Source of the DNA: Flavobacterium sp. LC2016-13
GTDB lineage: Bacteria > Bacteroidota > Bacteroidia > Flavobacteriales > Flavobacteriaceae
NCBI RefSeq assembly: GCF_009707955.1
Contig: NZ_WMDQ01000016.1
Coordinates: forward strand, 1-64,000
Reading direction: 5' to 3'
DNA: 64,000 bases
Program-made: the position numbers and the translations under genes
Notes under the pieces: model-generated
Told to the model about the DNA's origin: nothing
The model's input: the letters and a program-made list of their open reading frames with translations, nothing else
Database searches by the model: none
In this document: positions 33,616 to 42,480 of the stretch, in pieces
Layout: every line of letters begins with the position of its first letter
Position numbering within the stretch: the first letter of the stretch is position 1

Positions 33616-34482
33616 ATGGAAACAGTCATTGAAAATATACCAACCGGAAAACCTAAATGGTTAAAAGTAAAACTTCCGATTGGACAAAAATATACTGAAC
33701 TACGTGGTTTAGTTGATAAATACAGCTTAAATACTATTTGTACCTCCGGAAGTTGCCCTAATATGGGAGAATGTTGGGGAGAAGGAACAGCAACATTTAT
33801 GATTTTAGGAAATGTTTGTACACGTTCATGCGGATTTTGCGGTGTTAAAACCGGAAGACCTGAAACGGTAGATTGGGATGAACCTGAAAAAGTAGCCCGC
33901 TCTATCAAAATCATGAACATTAAACATGCAGTAGTTACAAGTGTTGACAGAGATGATTTGAAAGATGGTGGTTCTATTATCTGGATTGAAACTGTAAAAG
34001 CAATCCGAAGAATGAATCCTAACACTACGCTTGAAACTTTAATTCCGGATTTTCAGGGAATAGAAAGAAACCTTGACCGTATTGTTGAGGCTAATCCTGA
34101 AGTTGTTTCTCATAATGTTGAAACTGTACGTCGTTTAACTCGCGAAGTACGTATTCAGGCAAAATATGATCGTAGTCTTGAAGTTTTACGTTATTTGAAA
34201 GAAAAAGGAATTAACAGAACAAAATCTGGAATTATGTTAGGTCTTGGAGAAACTGAAGAAGAAGTTTTTCAGACAATGACAGATTTACGTAATGCTAATG
34301 TTGATGTTGTTACAATTGGTCAATACCTACAGCCAAGTAAAAAACATCTTCCTGTAAAAGAATTTATTACCCCAGATCAATTCGCTAAATATGAAAAATT
34401 TGGTTTAGAATTAGGTTTCCGTCATGTAGAAAGCGGACCTTTAGTTCGTTCTTCATACAAAGCACAAAAACATATATTATAA
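33616..34482 (+). CDS. lipA: Lipoyl synthase
   Basis: Radical-SAM enzyme that inserts two sulfurs into octanoylated lipoyl domains. Both clusters are visible: Cys42/47/53 (CTSGSCPNMGEC) for the auxiliary sacrificial cluster and Cys68/72/75 (CTRSCGFC) for the SAM cluster. The C-terminal RSSY motif that holds the auxiliary cluster is present. At 288 residues it has normal length. Confidence 0.97.
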   Translation: METVIENIPTGKPKWLKVKLPIGQKYTELRGLVDKYSLNTICTSGSCPNMGECWGEGTATFMILGNVCTRSCGFCGVKTGRPETVDWDEPEKVARSIKIMNIKHAVVTSVDRDDLKDGGSIIWIETVKAIRRMNPNTTLETLIPDFQGIERNLDRIVEANPEVVSHNVETVRRLTREVRIQAKYDRSLEVLRYLKEKGINRTKSGIMLGLGETEEEVFQTMTDLRNANVDVVTIGQYLQPSKKHLPVKEFITPDQFAKYEKFGLELGFRHVESGPLVRSSYKAQKHIL

Positions 34483-34492
34483 AAAGGTTATT

Positions 34493-34567
34493 CGTTTAAT
34501 TGTTAAATCGTTTAATCACACTGATGATTTAACGATTTAACGATTTAACGACTGAACGATTAAACAA
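34493..34567. repeat. 8-bp tandem repeats and inverted repeat after lipA
   Basis: Three ATTTAACG units run from 34528, followed by degenerate copies, and the left side (CGTTTAATTGTTAAATCGTTTAATC) is roughly complementary. It can fold into a long AT-rich hairpin. The same words occur after lepB. Confidence 0.55.
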
Positions 34568-34579
34568 ATAAACAAGCGT

Positions 34580-35578
34580 TTGAAAACTAGAATTGCTATT
34601 AATGGTTTTGGAAGAATTGGAAGAAATTTATTTCGTCTTCTTTTAAACCATCCTGATATTGAAGTCGTTGCCATTAATGACATTGCTGATAATAAAACAA
34701 TGTCGCATTTAATAAAATATGACAGTATTCACGGTGTTTTACCGTTTAAAGTAAGTCATGACGAAGAAAGTATAATTGTAGATGGAAAACATATTTTGTT
34801 TTTTCATGAAAAAAGCATTTTAAATTTAGACTGGGAAAGTCTTAATATTGATTTTGTAATAGAATCAACAGGTAAATATAAGACCTATGAAGAATTACAT
34901 GCACATATAAAAGTTGGAGCAAAAAAGGTTATCCTTTCAGCCCCATCAGAAGTTGACACGATAAAAACTGTTGTTTTAGGAGTAAATGAAAATATTTTAG
35001 ACGGAACTGAAGTTATTGTTTCAAATGCAAGTTGTACTACAAACAATGCTGCTCCGATGATAAAAATCATCGATGAATTATGCGGAATCGAGCAAGCATA
35101 TATTACAACTATACATTCTTACACTACAGATCAAAGTCTTCATGACCAGCCACATAAGGATTTAAGGAGAGCAAGAGCTGCAAGTCAGTCAATTGTTCCA
35201 ACAACTACAGGTGCGGCTAAGGCATTGACAAAAATTTTTCCTAAATTGCATGAGAAAATAGGTGGATGCGGAATTCGTGTACCGGTTCCGGATGGTTCGC
35301 TAACCGACATTACATTCAATGTAAAGCGAGCCGTAACTATTGAAGAAATTAATACAGCATTTGAACAAGCCTCAAATTCAAATTTAAAAGGAATATTAGA
35401 TTACACAGAAGATCCAATCGTTTCGGTTGATGTAATTGGCAATACAAATTCGTGTTTATTCGACGCGCAACTAACTTCCGTTATTGATAAAATGGTAAAA
35501 GTTGTAGGTTGGTATGATAACGAAATTGGCTATTCATCAAGATTGATAGATTTGATTTTACTGATGAGAAAAGCATAA
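34580..35578 (+). CDS. gap: Type I glyceraldehyde-3-phosphate dehydrogenase
   Basis: 332 residues with a TTG start. NAD-binding INGFGRIGRNLFR is at 6-18, Asp in NDIAD at about 32-36 favours NAD, and the catalytic Cys is in SNASCTTNNAAP near 149-160 (most GapA proteins have NCLAP at this position). HSYTTDQSLHD, the phosphate-site TTTGAAKAL and the C-terminal GWYDNEIGYSSRL follow. It converts glyceraldehyde-3-phosphate to 1,3-bisphosphoglycerate or the reverse. The variant after the active site could mark a second, specialised isoform. Confidence 0.94.
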   Translation: MKTRIAINGFGRIGRNLFRLLLNHPDIEVVAINDIADNKTMSHLIKYDSIHGVLPFKVSHDEESIIVDGKHILFFHEKSILNLDWESLNIDFVIESTGKYKTYEELHAHIKVGAKKVILSAPSEVDTIKTVVLGVNENILDGTEVIVSNASCTTNNAAPMIKIIDELCGIEQAYITTIHSYTTDQSLHDQPHKDLRRARAASQSIVPTTTGAAKALTKIFPKLHEKIGGCGIRVPVPDGSLTDITFNVKRAVTIEEINTAFEQASNSNLKGILDYTEDPIVSVDVIGNTNSCLFDAQLTSVIDKMVKVVGWYDNEIGYSSRLIDLILLMRKA

Positions 35579-35604
35579 AATTCATTGTAAAAGCCTTGCA
35601 ATAC

Positions 35605-37773
35605 ATGAAATACCTTTTAATTCTTATTAGTTTTTTTAATTCAATTTTGTATTCTCAAACTAAGCAGAATATAGATAGCATTTCCTATTATAACAAGTTA
35701 GCGAATTCAAATCTTAAGGTTAGAAAGTACGATCAGGCCATTTTTTACACCAAAAAGTCAATAGATTTTTGCGCCGCCAATAACAAGTCCGAGAATTTAG
35801 CCAATCAGACTTTTAAGCTTGGAAAAATTTATTACAATCAGCGGAACTACGAAGAAGCATTAAAAAAATTCCACAAAAGTGTTTCATTATTTCAAAATAT
35901 AAAACCAACGTGCACCAAAGTTTTAGCCTTGCATTATATTGGTGTTACCAACTCTGCAAAAGGCAATAATAAAACTGCGGAAGTTTATTATAAAAAAGCT
36001 GAGAATCTATTAAAAAAACTAAACATTGCTGATAGTGCCGAAATTTTAAGCTACCAAAAAGCAATGGCTTTTAAAAGCAATAAAAATTTTAATGCTGCCG
36101 AAAAAACCTTTCATACAATAATCCGGAAACCGGATAATACTGCAAACTTAAAAACCAAAGCCGATTCTTATTATCAACTTGGTTTAATCGAAAGTCATCG
36201 TAAACCAAACGATTCTGCCTTGATTTATTTTGATAATGCTTTAGACCTTAATTCAAAAGGCAATGATCTTGTTCAAAAATCAAAAATTGTTTTAGGTATA
36301 AGCGAATATTATAAGGAAAACAAAAACTTCGATCTCGCCTATTCTTATTTAAATGAACATTATCAGATTGAAAATTATATTTTAAAACTAAAAAATAGCC
36401 AAATCGATTTAAATGAATTCGAAAGATTCAAAAAAAATCAAAGCTTAAACAATACTTTAAAACGAGAAAGTGAAGAAAAAATTCAATTAAAAACCTATCG
36501 TTATTCTAAACTCGTTAGTATTTTAGCCATTGCATTAATTTCTATTCTTTCGCTTTTAAGTCTTGCTTTATATAAAAACAATATTATCCGAAATCAGAAT
36601 AATTTACTTTTAAGAGAAAAAAACAAAGAGCTTATTTTAGCCAAAAATAAAGCTGAAAAAGCATCAAAAGCAAGATCTGAATTCCTCTCAACCGTAAGTC
36701 ACGAATTACGGACACCTTTGAATGCCATTAACGGAATCACACATTTACTTCTTGAAGACAGTCCGAAAAAAAGGCAATTAAAATATCTTGAATCTTTAAA
36801 ATTTTCAGGAAATTACCTTACTACATTTATCAATGAAATTCTTGAAATAAACAAAATCGATTCAACAAAAGTCGAGATAGAAAACATTTGTTTTAATCTA
36901 AAAGAACTTATGTTCAATATTCAGGTTTCTTTAAAAGAATTGGCTACGGCCAATAAAAATTATTTTAATCTTGATATAGACAAATCTATTCCTGATAATC
37001 TTATTGGCGATCCTACCAAAATATCTCAAATTATCCTCAACTTAATCAACAATGCTTTAAAGTTTACACAAAATGGACAAGTAAATGTTATTGCAAAATT
37101 ATATGACAAAGATGAGGAGAATGCAACTGTTTATTTTGAAATAGTAGATACCGGAATTGGTATTCCGGAGGATAAACTCCAAACTGTTTTTGAAAGTTTT
37201 TCGCAAGGTTCAATAGAAGTTAACCGCAAATATGGCGGCACAGGGTTAGGATTGACTATTGTAAAAAAATTAATTGAGCTTTTGGGAGGTGAAATAAAAT
37301 TAAAAAGTGAAGTTGGTAAAGGTTCTACTTTTACTTTCAAATTAAATTTCAGCATCAATAAAGAGCCTCTTCAAATTATTGAAGAACCTAAACATTATAA
37401 TGACAAACAATTGAAACATAAATCGATTTTACTGATTGAAGACAACAAAATCAACCAAATGATTACACGAAAAATGCTCGAAAACAAAGCTATTTCCTGT
37501 GAAATAATTGATAATGGCGAAGATGCTGTCGAGCTTTTAAAAATTAAAAAATTCGATATGATTTTGATGGATGTACATTTACCTGGCATCAACGGAACTA
37601 CAGCTACAAAACAAATTCGGGAATTTGACAAATCGACACCAATTATAGCTTTAACAGCTATTTCACTAGATGAAAACAGAGATATGCTTTTGGCTTTCGG
37701 CATGAACGATGTGATTACAAAACCTTTTGTTCCTGACGAATTTTACAGCATAATCGCTAAGTTTTTTGACTAG
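35605..37773 (+). CDS. Hybrid sensor histidine kinase with TPR sensor and receiver domain
   Basis: About 722 residues. The signal peptide begins at ATG 35605; a TTG three codons earlier is also possible. A periplasmic TPR array spans about 25-270, a TM segment 305-323, a coiled linker follows, then HisKA with SHELRTPLN (His near 366), HATPase with NLINNALKFTQNG, DTGIGIP and GGTGLGL, and a C-terminal receiver with IEDNKINQ, the phosphoacceptor Asp in MDVHLPG, and a KP pair near the end. No partner regulator is adjacent, so phosphotransfer may end in the receiver or go elsewhere. Confidence 0.92.
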   Translation: MKYLLILISFFNSILYSQTKQNIDSISYYNKLANSNLKVRKYDQAIFYTKKSIDFCAANNKSENLANQTFKLGKIYYNQRNYEEALKKFHKSVSLFQNIKPTCTKVLALHYIGVTNSAKGNNKTAEVYYKKAENLLKKLNIADSAEILSYQKAMAFKSNKNFNAAEKTFHTIIRKPDNTANLKTKADSYYQLGLIESHRKPNDSALIYFDNALDLNSKGNDLVQKSKIVLGISEYYKENKNFDLAYSYLNEHYQIENYILKLKNSQIDLNEFERFKKNQSLNNTLKRESEEKIQLKTYRYSKLVSILAIALISILSLLSLALYKNNIIRNQNNLLLREKNKELILAKNKAEKASKARSEFLSTVSHELRTPLNAINGITHLLLEDSPKKRQLKYLESLKFSGNYLTTFINEILEINKIDSTKVEIENICFNLKELMFNIQVSLKELATANKNYFNLDIDKSIPDNLIGDPTKISQIILNLINNALKFTQNGQVNVIAKLYDKDEENATVYFEIVDTGIGIPEDKLQTVFESFSQGSIEVNRKYGGTGLGLTIVKKLIELLGGEIKLKSEVGKGSTFTFKLNFSINKEPLQIIEEPKHYNDKQLKHKSILLIEDNKINQMITRKMLENKAISCEIIDNGEDAVELLKIKKFDMILMDVHLPGINGTTATKQIREFDKSTPIIALTAISLDENRDMLLAFGMNDVITKPFVPDEFYSIIAKFFD

Positions 37774-37793
37774 TTTTTTAAGATTCTGAGATA

Positions 37794-38816
37794 CTAAGTT
37801 GCTGAGTTTGTTTTGATGTATTCTAAAATCGTTGCATCAAAATTTTGTTTGTTATTGATAAACGTACTTTTTATAGGCAAGTAATACAATTGTGAAACCA
37901 GTTTAGAGTCTTTAAGTCTAACGTAATCTTTCTCTGTTGTAATGATTTTTTTGTTTTCGGCTTTTTTCTGAACCTCATCTAAATCTCCCTCAGAAAAATG
38001 ATGATGATCCGGATACGTTAAGCATTCATCATTTTCATTGTTTAAATAATCAAAAAATGGTTTAGGTTTTGCAATTCCCGCCAAAAGTAATTTCGGTTCA
38101 TTTTTAATTTCAGAAACCGTTATTTTTTCATCTTTACTATAAATTTCATTATCATAATCTATAAAAGTAAAAAAGATTTGCTGTGAACAAGTTAGCTTCA
38201 ATTTCAACCGAATTTCATTTTGTTCCTGATCTGATAAATTTTTCGGGCATTTCGTTACAATTACAATTTTTGCCCTATTTGCCCCGCTTCTGCTTTCACG
38301 CAAATTCCCGGTTGGCAGCATAAAATCATCAGCATACAAATCTCCATAAGAAGTCAATAAAATATAAAAACCTGCTTCTACTTTTCGGTGTTGATACGCA
38401 TCATCTAACAAAACAATCTCAGGTTTTTCCTTTTGAGAAAGTAGTTGTGTAATTCCGTTCGTTCTGTTTGCATCAACAGCAACCTGAATATTTGGGAATT
38501 TTTGATAAAACTGAAAAGGTTCATCACCTAAAATTTCGGCATTTGAAGTTGAATCTGCCAAAACAAAACCTTCAGATTTACGCTTGTAACCGCGGCTTAA
38601 AGTCGCAATTTTATATTTATCAGATAATAATCGAATTAAATATTCTATTTGAGGTGTTTTCCCGGTTCCGCCCACGCTTAAATTTCCAACGGCAATAACC
38701 GGAATATCAAATGAACTAGATTTCAGAACTCCTTTATCAAAAAGATAATTTCTGATTGAAGTAATAAATCCATACAAGATGGCGAATGGGAAAAGTATTT
38801 TTCGAAGTAGATTCAT
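37794..38816 (-). CDS. lpxK: Tetraacyldisaccharide 4'-kinase
   Basis: Inner-membrane-associated kinase that phosphorylates the 4' position of the lipid A precursor. It has an N-terminal membrane-associated helix (about 5-25) and the P-loop GNLSVGGTGKTP at 44-55. The LLDDAYQHRKV block and GDEPFQFYQKFP segment are typical. The gene begins only 4 bases after the stop of a YoeB-type toxin gene, so it may be read from the toxin-antitoxin promoter. Confidence 0.94.
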   Translation of the reverse strand: MNLLRKILFPFAILYGFITSIRNYLFDKGVLKSSSFDIPVIAVGNLSVGGTGKTPQIEYLIRLLSDKYKIATLSRGYKRKSEGFVLADSTSNAEILGDEPFQFYQKFPNIQVAVDANRTNGITQLLSQKEKPEIVLLDDAYQHRKVEAGFYILLTSYGDLYADDFMLPTGNLRESRSGANRAKIVIVTKCPKNLSDQEQNEIRLKLKLTCSQQIFFTFIDYDNEIYSKDEKITVSEIKNEPKLLLAGIAKPKPFFDYLNNENDECLTYPDHHHFSEGDLDEVQKKAENKKIITTEKDYVRLKDSKLVSQLYYLPIKSTFINNKQNFDATILEYIKTNSAT

Positions 38817-38820
38817 AGAT

Positions 38821-39102
38821 TTATTTATCAGAATAATGCCCCATTGCTGAAACTACAAAAACGGTTACAATTTCATCTTCTACCCGATAAATTAGCCTGT
38901 CTTTTTGATTAATGCGTCTTGACCACAATCCAGAGTATTCATATTTCAGCGGTTCTGGATTTTCAAAACCTTCATATGGATTTTCTGAAAGATCAATTAA
39001 GATTTTAGCAATATTTTTAATAGAAGTTTTATTTCCTGATTTTTTATGTTTTTCAATATCCTGATTTGCGACCTTAGTTACTTCAACCCTAAACTTCCCC
39101 AT
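38821..39102 (-). CDS. Txe/YoeB family toxin (mRNA endonuclease)
   Basis: 93 residues, of the ParE/RelE fold. EPLKYEYSGLWSRRINQKDRLIY matches the YoeB core: the PLK Glu, the catalytic Arg in SRRI, and a C-terminal GHY with the catalytic His. The usual HRLVY is DRLIY here. YoeB cleaves mRNA at ribosomes when the antitoxin is lost. Its start overlaps the antitoxin gene by 25 bases, the standard antitoxin-first order. Confidence 0.92.
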   Translation of the reverse strand: MGKFRVEVTKVANQDIEKHKKSGNKTSIKNIAKILIDLSENPYEGFENPEPLKYEYSGLWSRRINQKDRLIYRVEDEIVTVFVVSAMGHYSDK

Positions 39103-39329
39103 ATATCATCTGGATTCAGCGTTGTAGTTTCGCCATTTTTAATATTTTCTTCTGCCTTTTTCATTTTTTCAACAAATTCAGAAGTATATATACTTCTTTC
39201 TTCGTTAACTTGCCCATAATCATCTGTTTCAACAATTTCAATACCTTCCACACCTCTAAAAAAAGCTTCAAACATTTCCATAAATGCTTTTCCCGTTTTG
39301 GTGCGTTCATTAATTTTTATCGTAGTCAT
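39078..39329 (-). CDS. Antitoxin of the YoeB-type pair
   Basis: 83 residues from ATG at 39329, the first with a sensible N-terminus (MTTIKINERTKTGKAFMEM); an ORF extension of 14 codons upstream is unlikely. The N-terminal strand (TTIKINERT) is DNA-binding-like as in DUF2683/ribbon-helix antitoxins, and the acidic C-terminal half would wrap the toxin. Usually represses its own promoter. A -7 element lies 20 bases upstream. Confidence 0.85.
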   Translation of the reverse strand: MTTIKINERTKTGKAFMEMFEAFFRGVEGIEIVETDDYGQVNEERSIYTSEFVEKMKKAEENIKNGETTTLNPDDIWGSLGLK

Positions 39330-39348
39330 GACTTTAGATTTAGAATTA

Positions 39349-39356
39349 CAAATATA
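39349..39356 (-). promoter_or_regulatory. -7 promoter element for the toxin-antitoxin operon
   Basis: The minus strand reads TATATTTG, an exact TAnnTTTG, next to an AT-rich stretch with TATAC / GTATA half-sites that may be the antitoxin operator. Confidence 0.5.
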
Positions 39357-39453
39357 CAAAATACATATCATTCGTATATATAATATAAATGAGAACGAAT
39401 TCTGGAAATTAAATAAAACATAATATTTTTCGTTAATTTGTTTTATGAATTTA

Positions 39454-39516
39454 TTTCAGGTTTCAAGTTTTCCCTGCAACATAAAACTTGAAACGAATAA
39501 AACCTGAAACTTGAAA
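39454..39516. repeat. TTTCAGGTTTCAAG inverted repeat
   Basis: TTTCAGGTTTCAAGTTT (39454-39470) faces reverse-complement words AAACTTGAAAC and AACCTGAAACTTGAAAC (39483-39516). The same words recur near 53895-53917 and, in shorter form, near 13380-13404. Confidence 0.5.
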
Positions 39517-39528
39517 CAAACATAAAAA

Positions 39529-40623
39529 ATGAAAATATCAAATATATTAGCAATCCTCGAAGAAATGGCTCCTTTGGCTTACGCCGAAGATTTTGACAAT
39601 GTTGGACTTTTAGTTGGAAATGCCGAAACGGAAAGTACTGGGGTTTTGGTTTGTCACGATGCTTTAGAAAGTGTAATCGAAGAAGCCATTGCAAAAAACT
39701 GCAATTTGGTTGTTTGCTTCCACCCGATTTTATTCTCTGGAATTAAAAAAATTACGGGTAAAAATTATGTCGAACGTGCGATTCTAAAAGCCATCAAAAA
39801 TGACATTGCTATTTATGCTGTTCACACTGCTTTAGACAATCATTTTGCAGGCGTTAATAAAATATTTTGTGATGCTTTAGGATTAATAAATACAAAGGTT
39901 TTAATTCCAAAACAGAATTTCATTCAAAAATTGGTTACTTATACAGTTCCTGAAAACGCTCAAAAAGTACGTCAGGCTTTGTTTGATGCTGGCGCGGGAA
40001 CAATTGGAAATTATGAGAATTGCAGTTTTAACTCTAACGGAATTGGAACATACAAAGGGAATTCTGAAAGTAATCCGGTTATTGGAGAACGCCATGAATT
40101 GACTGAAACCGAAGAAATAAAAATTGAAGTTACATTTGAAAAACATTTGCAGTCCAGAATTCTAAAAGCCCTTTTTACGAATCATATTTATGAAGAAGTA
40201 GCTTATGAAATTTACGATTTACAAAACCAGCATCAAAATATTGGTTTGGGAATGGTTGGAGAATTTGAAACTGAAATGGATGAAAAAGACTTTTTATATT
40301 TCGTAAAAGATAAAATGATTGCTGACGGAATTCGTCATTCTGCCTTTACAGGCAAAAAAATCAAGAAAGTAGCTGTTTTGGGAGGTTCGGGAAGTTTTGC
40401 CATAAAAAATGCAATTATGGCCGGAGCCGATGCTTTTTTGACAGCCGATTTAAAATACCATCAGTTTTATGAAGCCGAAAACAAGTTACTTTTAGCAGAT
40501 ATTGGTCATTTTGAGAGTGAACGCTATACAAAAAACTATATTGTTGATTATCTTCGAAAAAAAATCCTTAATTTTGCAATCATTTTATCAGAAGAAAATA
40601 CAAATCCAGTTAAGTACTTATAG
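39529..40623 (+). CDS. Nif3-like dinuclear metal center protein
   Basis: 364 residues of the NIF3/GTP cyclohydrolase I type 2 family. Metal-site elements are VVCFHPILFSG near 64-74, VHTALDN near 96-102 and, near the C-terminus, ADIGHFESER. An insertion of about 110 residues in the middle (CutA-like domain) makes this the long form common in Bacteroidota. Function is not firmly known. It is followed 3 bases later by the cysteine-free zinc-ribbon relative, a conserved pair. Confidence 0.9.
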   Translation: MKISNILAILEEMAPLAYAEDFDNVGLLVGNAETESTGVLVCHDALESVIEEAIAKNCNLVVCFHPILFSGIKKITGKNYVERAILKAIKNDIAIYAVHTALDNHFAGVNKIFCDALGLINTKVLIPKQNFIQKLVTYTVPENAQKVRQALFDAGAGTIGNYENCSFNSNGIGTYKGNSESNPVIGERHELTETEEIKIEVTFEKHLQSRILKALFTNHIYEEVAYEIYDLQNQHQNIGLGMVGEFETEMDEKDFLYFVKDKMIADGIRHSAFTGKKIKKVAVLGGSGSFAIKNAIMAGADAFLTADLKYHQFYEAENKLLLADIGHFESERYTKNYIVDYLRKKILNFAIILSEENTNPVKYL

Positions 40624-40626
40624 AAT

Positions 40627-41406
40627 ATGGCGAATACGAAAGAATTAAGTGTTGAGGACAAGTTAAGAGCAATATACGATTTACAGCTTATTGACTCTAG
40701 AATTGACGAAATCAGAAACGTAAGAGGAGAACTTCCTTTAGAGGTTGAAGATTTAGAAGATGAAGTTGCAGGTTTGAGCACTCGTTCAGAGAAACTGAAA
40801 AGTGAACTTGAAGTGATTGAGGATCTTATCAAATCGAAGAAAAATGCGATTGATGAGCACAAAGAGGTTATCAAAAAATACACAAAACAACAAGAATCAG
40901 TTCGTAATAACAGAGAATTTAATTCTTTGACTAAAGAGGTTGAATTTCAAGAATTAGAAATTCAATTGGCTGAAAAGCAAATCAAAGAAATGAAAGCTTC
41001 TATCGAACATAAAAAAGAAGTTATTTCTAATTTAAAAGAAAAACTTGACGCTAAAAGTTCTCATTTAAAACATAAAAAATCTGAATTAGATGCGATTATG
41101 TCTGAGACTCAAAAAGAAGAAATCTTCTTATCTGAGAAATCTGCTGAATATTCAGGTCAGATCGAAGAAAGATTATTAGCGGCTTACAACAGAATCAGAA
41201 GTAGTGTACGTAACGGTTTAGCGGTTGTTTCTATCGAAAGAGGAGCTTCTGCAGGATCATTCTTCACTATTCCACCACAAACTCAGGTTGAAATCGCTTC
41301 TAGAAAGAAAATCATTACTGATGAGCACTCTGGAAGAATTTTAGTTGACAGCGCATTGGCTGAAGAAGAAAAAGAAAAAATGGAACAATTGTTCTCTAAA
41401 TTCTAA
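40627..41406 (+). CDS. CT398-like coiled-coil protein, zinc ribbon without cysteines
   Basis: 259 residues. Residues 30-175 are a long antiparallel coiled coil. The C-terminal domain aligns with the C4 zinc ribbon (FFTIPPQTQVEIASRKKIITDEHSGRILVD) but the four cysteines expected at this place are absent, and the whole protein has none. The fold may be held without metal. Its function is unknown; it is translated with the Nif3-like gene just upstream. Confidence 0.85.
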   Translation: MANTKELSVEDKLRAIYDLQLIDSRIDEIRNVRGELPLEVEDLEDEVAGLSTRSEKLKSELEVIEDLIKSKKNAIDEHKEVIKKYTKQQESVRNNREFNSLTKEVEFQELEIQLAEKQIKEMKASIEHKKEVISNLKEKLDAKSSHLKHKKSELDAIMSETQKEEIFLSEKSAEYSGQIEERLLAAYNRIRSSVRNGLAVVSIERGASAGSFFTIPPQTQVEIASRKKIITDEHSGRILVDSALAEEEKEKMEQLFSKF

Positions 41407-41414
41407 ATAATACG

Positions 41415-41443
41415 AGTCCCGATTTAATCGGGACTTTTTTTTT
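41415..41443 (+). terminator. Terminator after the zinc-ribbon gene
   Basis: AGTCCCGA / TCGGGACT stem with a 5-base loop and nine T residues. Confidence 0.88.
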
Positions 41444-41450
41444 ATAGTTA

Positions 41451-41523
41451 TTTTTGCCACAGATTTAAGATCTCGGTTGGAAGATAAAATCCTTTATAAA
41501 TCTTTTTTAATCTGTGGCAAAAA
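41451..41523. repeat. TTTTTGCCACAGATT inverted repeat
   Basis: 15-bp arms (41451-41465, 41509-41523) around a 43-base centre. It is one of several intergenic repeats sharing the words GCCAC, AGATT and GAATTC in this window. Confidence 0.55.
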
Positions 41524-41576
41524 TTTTTTCACCAAGTTTAAAATCATATTTTTTATCTTTAGAAAAAATTTAAGTT

Positions 41577-42428
41577 TTGGGAATTAAAAAAGGAATTCGT
41601 TTCATTACATTAAAATCAGTTGGACAATATATTAACTTCTTAAGTTATATTCGCCCACAAAAAGCTGTAGCACTTTCTTACGCACTATTTAGCCAGCCCA
41701 GAGTTGGAAGACTTCAAAAAGACAGCTTGCCTAAAATACTAAGAAATACAGAAACAGAAACGTTTCACCACAACGAACATCATTTTCAAACATACGTCTG
41801 GAAAGGAAACGAAACCAAAATTTTACTCGTTCACGGCTGGGAAAGCAATGCTTCGCGCTGGAAAAAAACATTACCTCATCTACAAAAATCCGGAAGTACC
41901 ATTATTGCTATTGATGCGCCGGCTCACGGACAAAGCAGCGGGAAGGAATTCAATATTCCGCTTTATGCTGAATTCATCAATAAAGCCGTAGAAAAATATC
42001 AGCCAACTATTATTATTGGGCATTCGATTGGTGGCGCAGCCTGCGTTTATCATCAATATTTATTTCCGAATACCAGTATTAACAAAATGGTGATTTTAGG
42101 AGCGCCGTCAGATTTAAAGACTTTGATTGACAATTATGTTTCGATGTTAAGTTTAAATACCAAAATGTTTTCACTTTTAGAAAGTCGTTTTTTAACACGT
42201 TTCAATTTTAAATTAGAAGATTTCTCCGGACAAAAATTTGCATCACAATTTGATGTAGCCGGTTTTATTGCGCACGACACAGCTGATAATGTTGTTGCTT
42301 TTGAAGAAGGAAAGAAAATTGCCAGCAATTGGAAAAACAGCCAGTTTATCGAAACTAAAGGTTTAGGCCACGGAATGCATGATGATGAATTGTATCAGAA
42401 GGTTATTGAGTTTTTGTTTGCTTCTTAA
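41577..42428 (+). CDS. Alpha/beta hydrolase
   Basis: 283 residues with a probable TTG start (no ATG nearby). The fold shows LLVHGWESNASRW (oxyanion hole), IAIDAPAHGQS, the nucleophile elbow GHSIGG near 145-150, and the C-terminal GLGHGMHD with the catalytic His. Substrate unknown. Single-gene unit. Confidence 0.88.
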   Translation: MGIKKGIRFITLKSVGQYINFLSYIRPQKAVALSYALFSQPRVGRLQKDSLPKILRNTETETFHHNEHHFQTYVWKGNETKILLVHGWESNASRWKKTLPHLQKSGSTIIAIDAPAHGQSSGKEFNIPLYAEFINKAVEKYQPTIIIGHSIGGAACVYHQYLFPNTSINKMVILGAPSDLKTLIDNYVSMLSLNTKMFSLLESRFLTRFNFKLEDFSGQKFASQFDVAGFIAHDTADNVVAFEEGKKIASNWKNSQFIETKGLGHGMHDDELYQKVIEFLFAS

Positions 42429-42430
42429 AA

Positions 42431-42465
42431 AAGGTTCAAAGAGGCAGAGGCTCAAAGGAACAAAG
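42431..42465 (+). repeat. 35-bp direct repeat, left copy
   Basis: Begins AAGGTTCAAAG and ends CTCAAAGGAACAAAG. It matches the copy at 44856-44890 at 32 of 35 positions. The pair flanks the ArsR-P450-monooxygenase genes. Confidence 0.7.
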
Positions 42466-42480
42466 GTTTTTTTTATTTTG

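Noticed and set aside
39330..39371. Longer N-terminus for the antitoxin
   Set aside because: The 14 extra residues are hydrophobic and would run through the -7 promoter element at 39349-39356.
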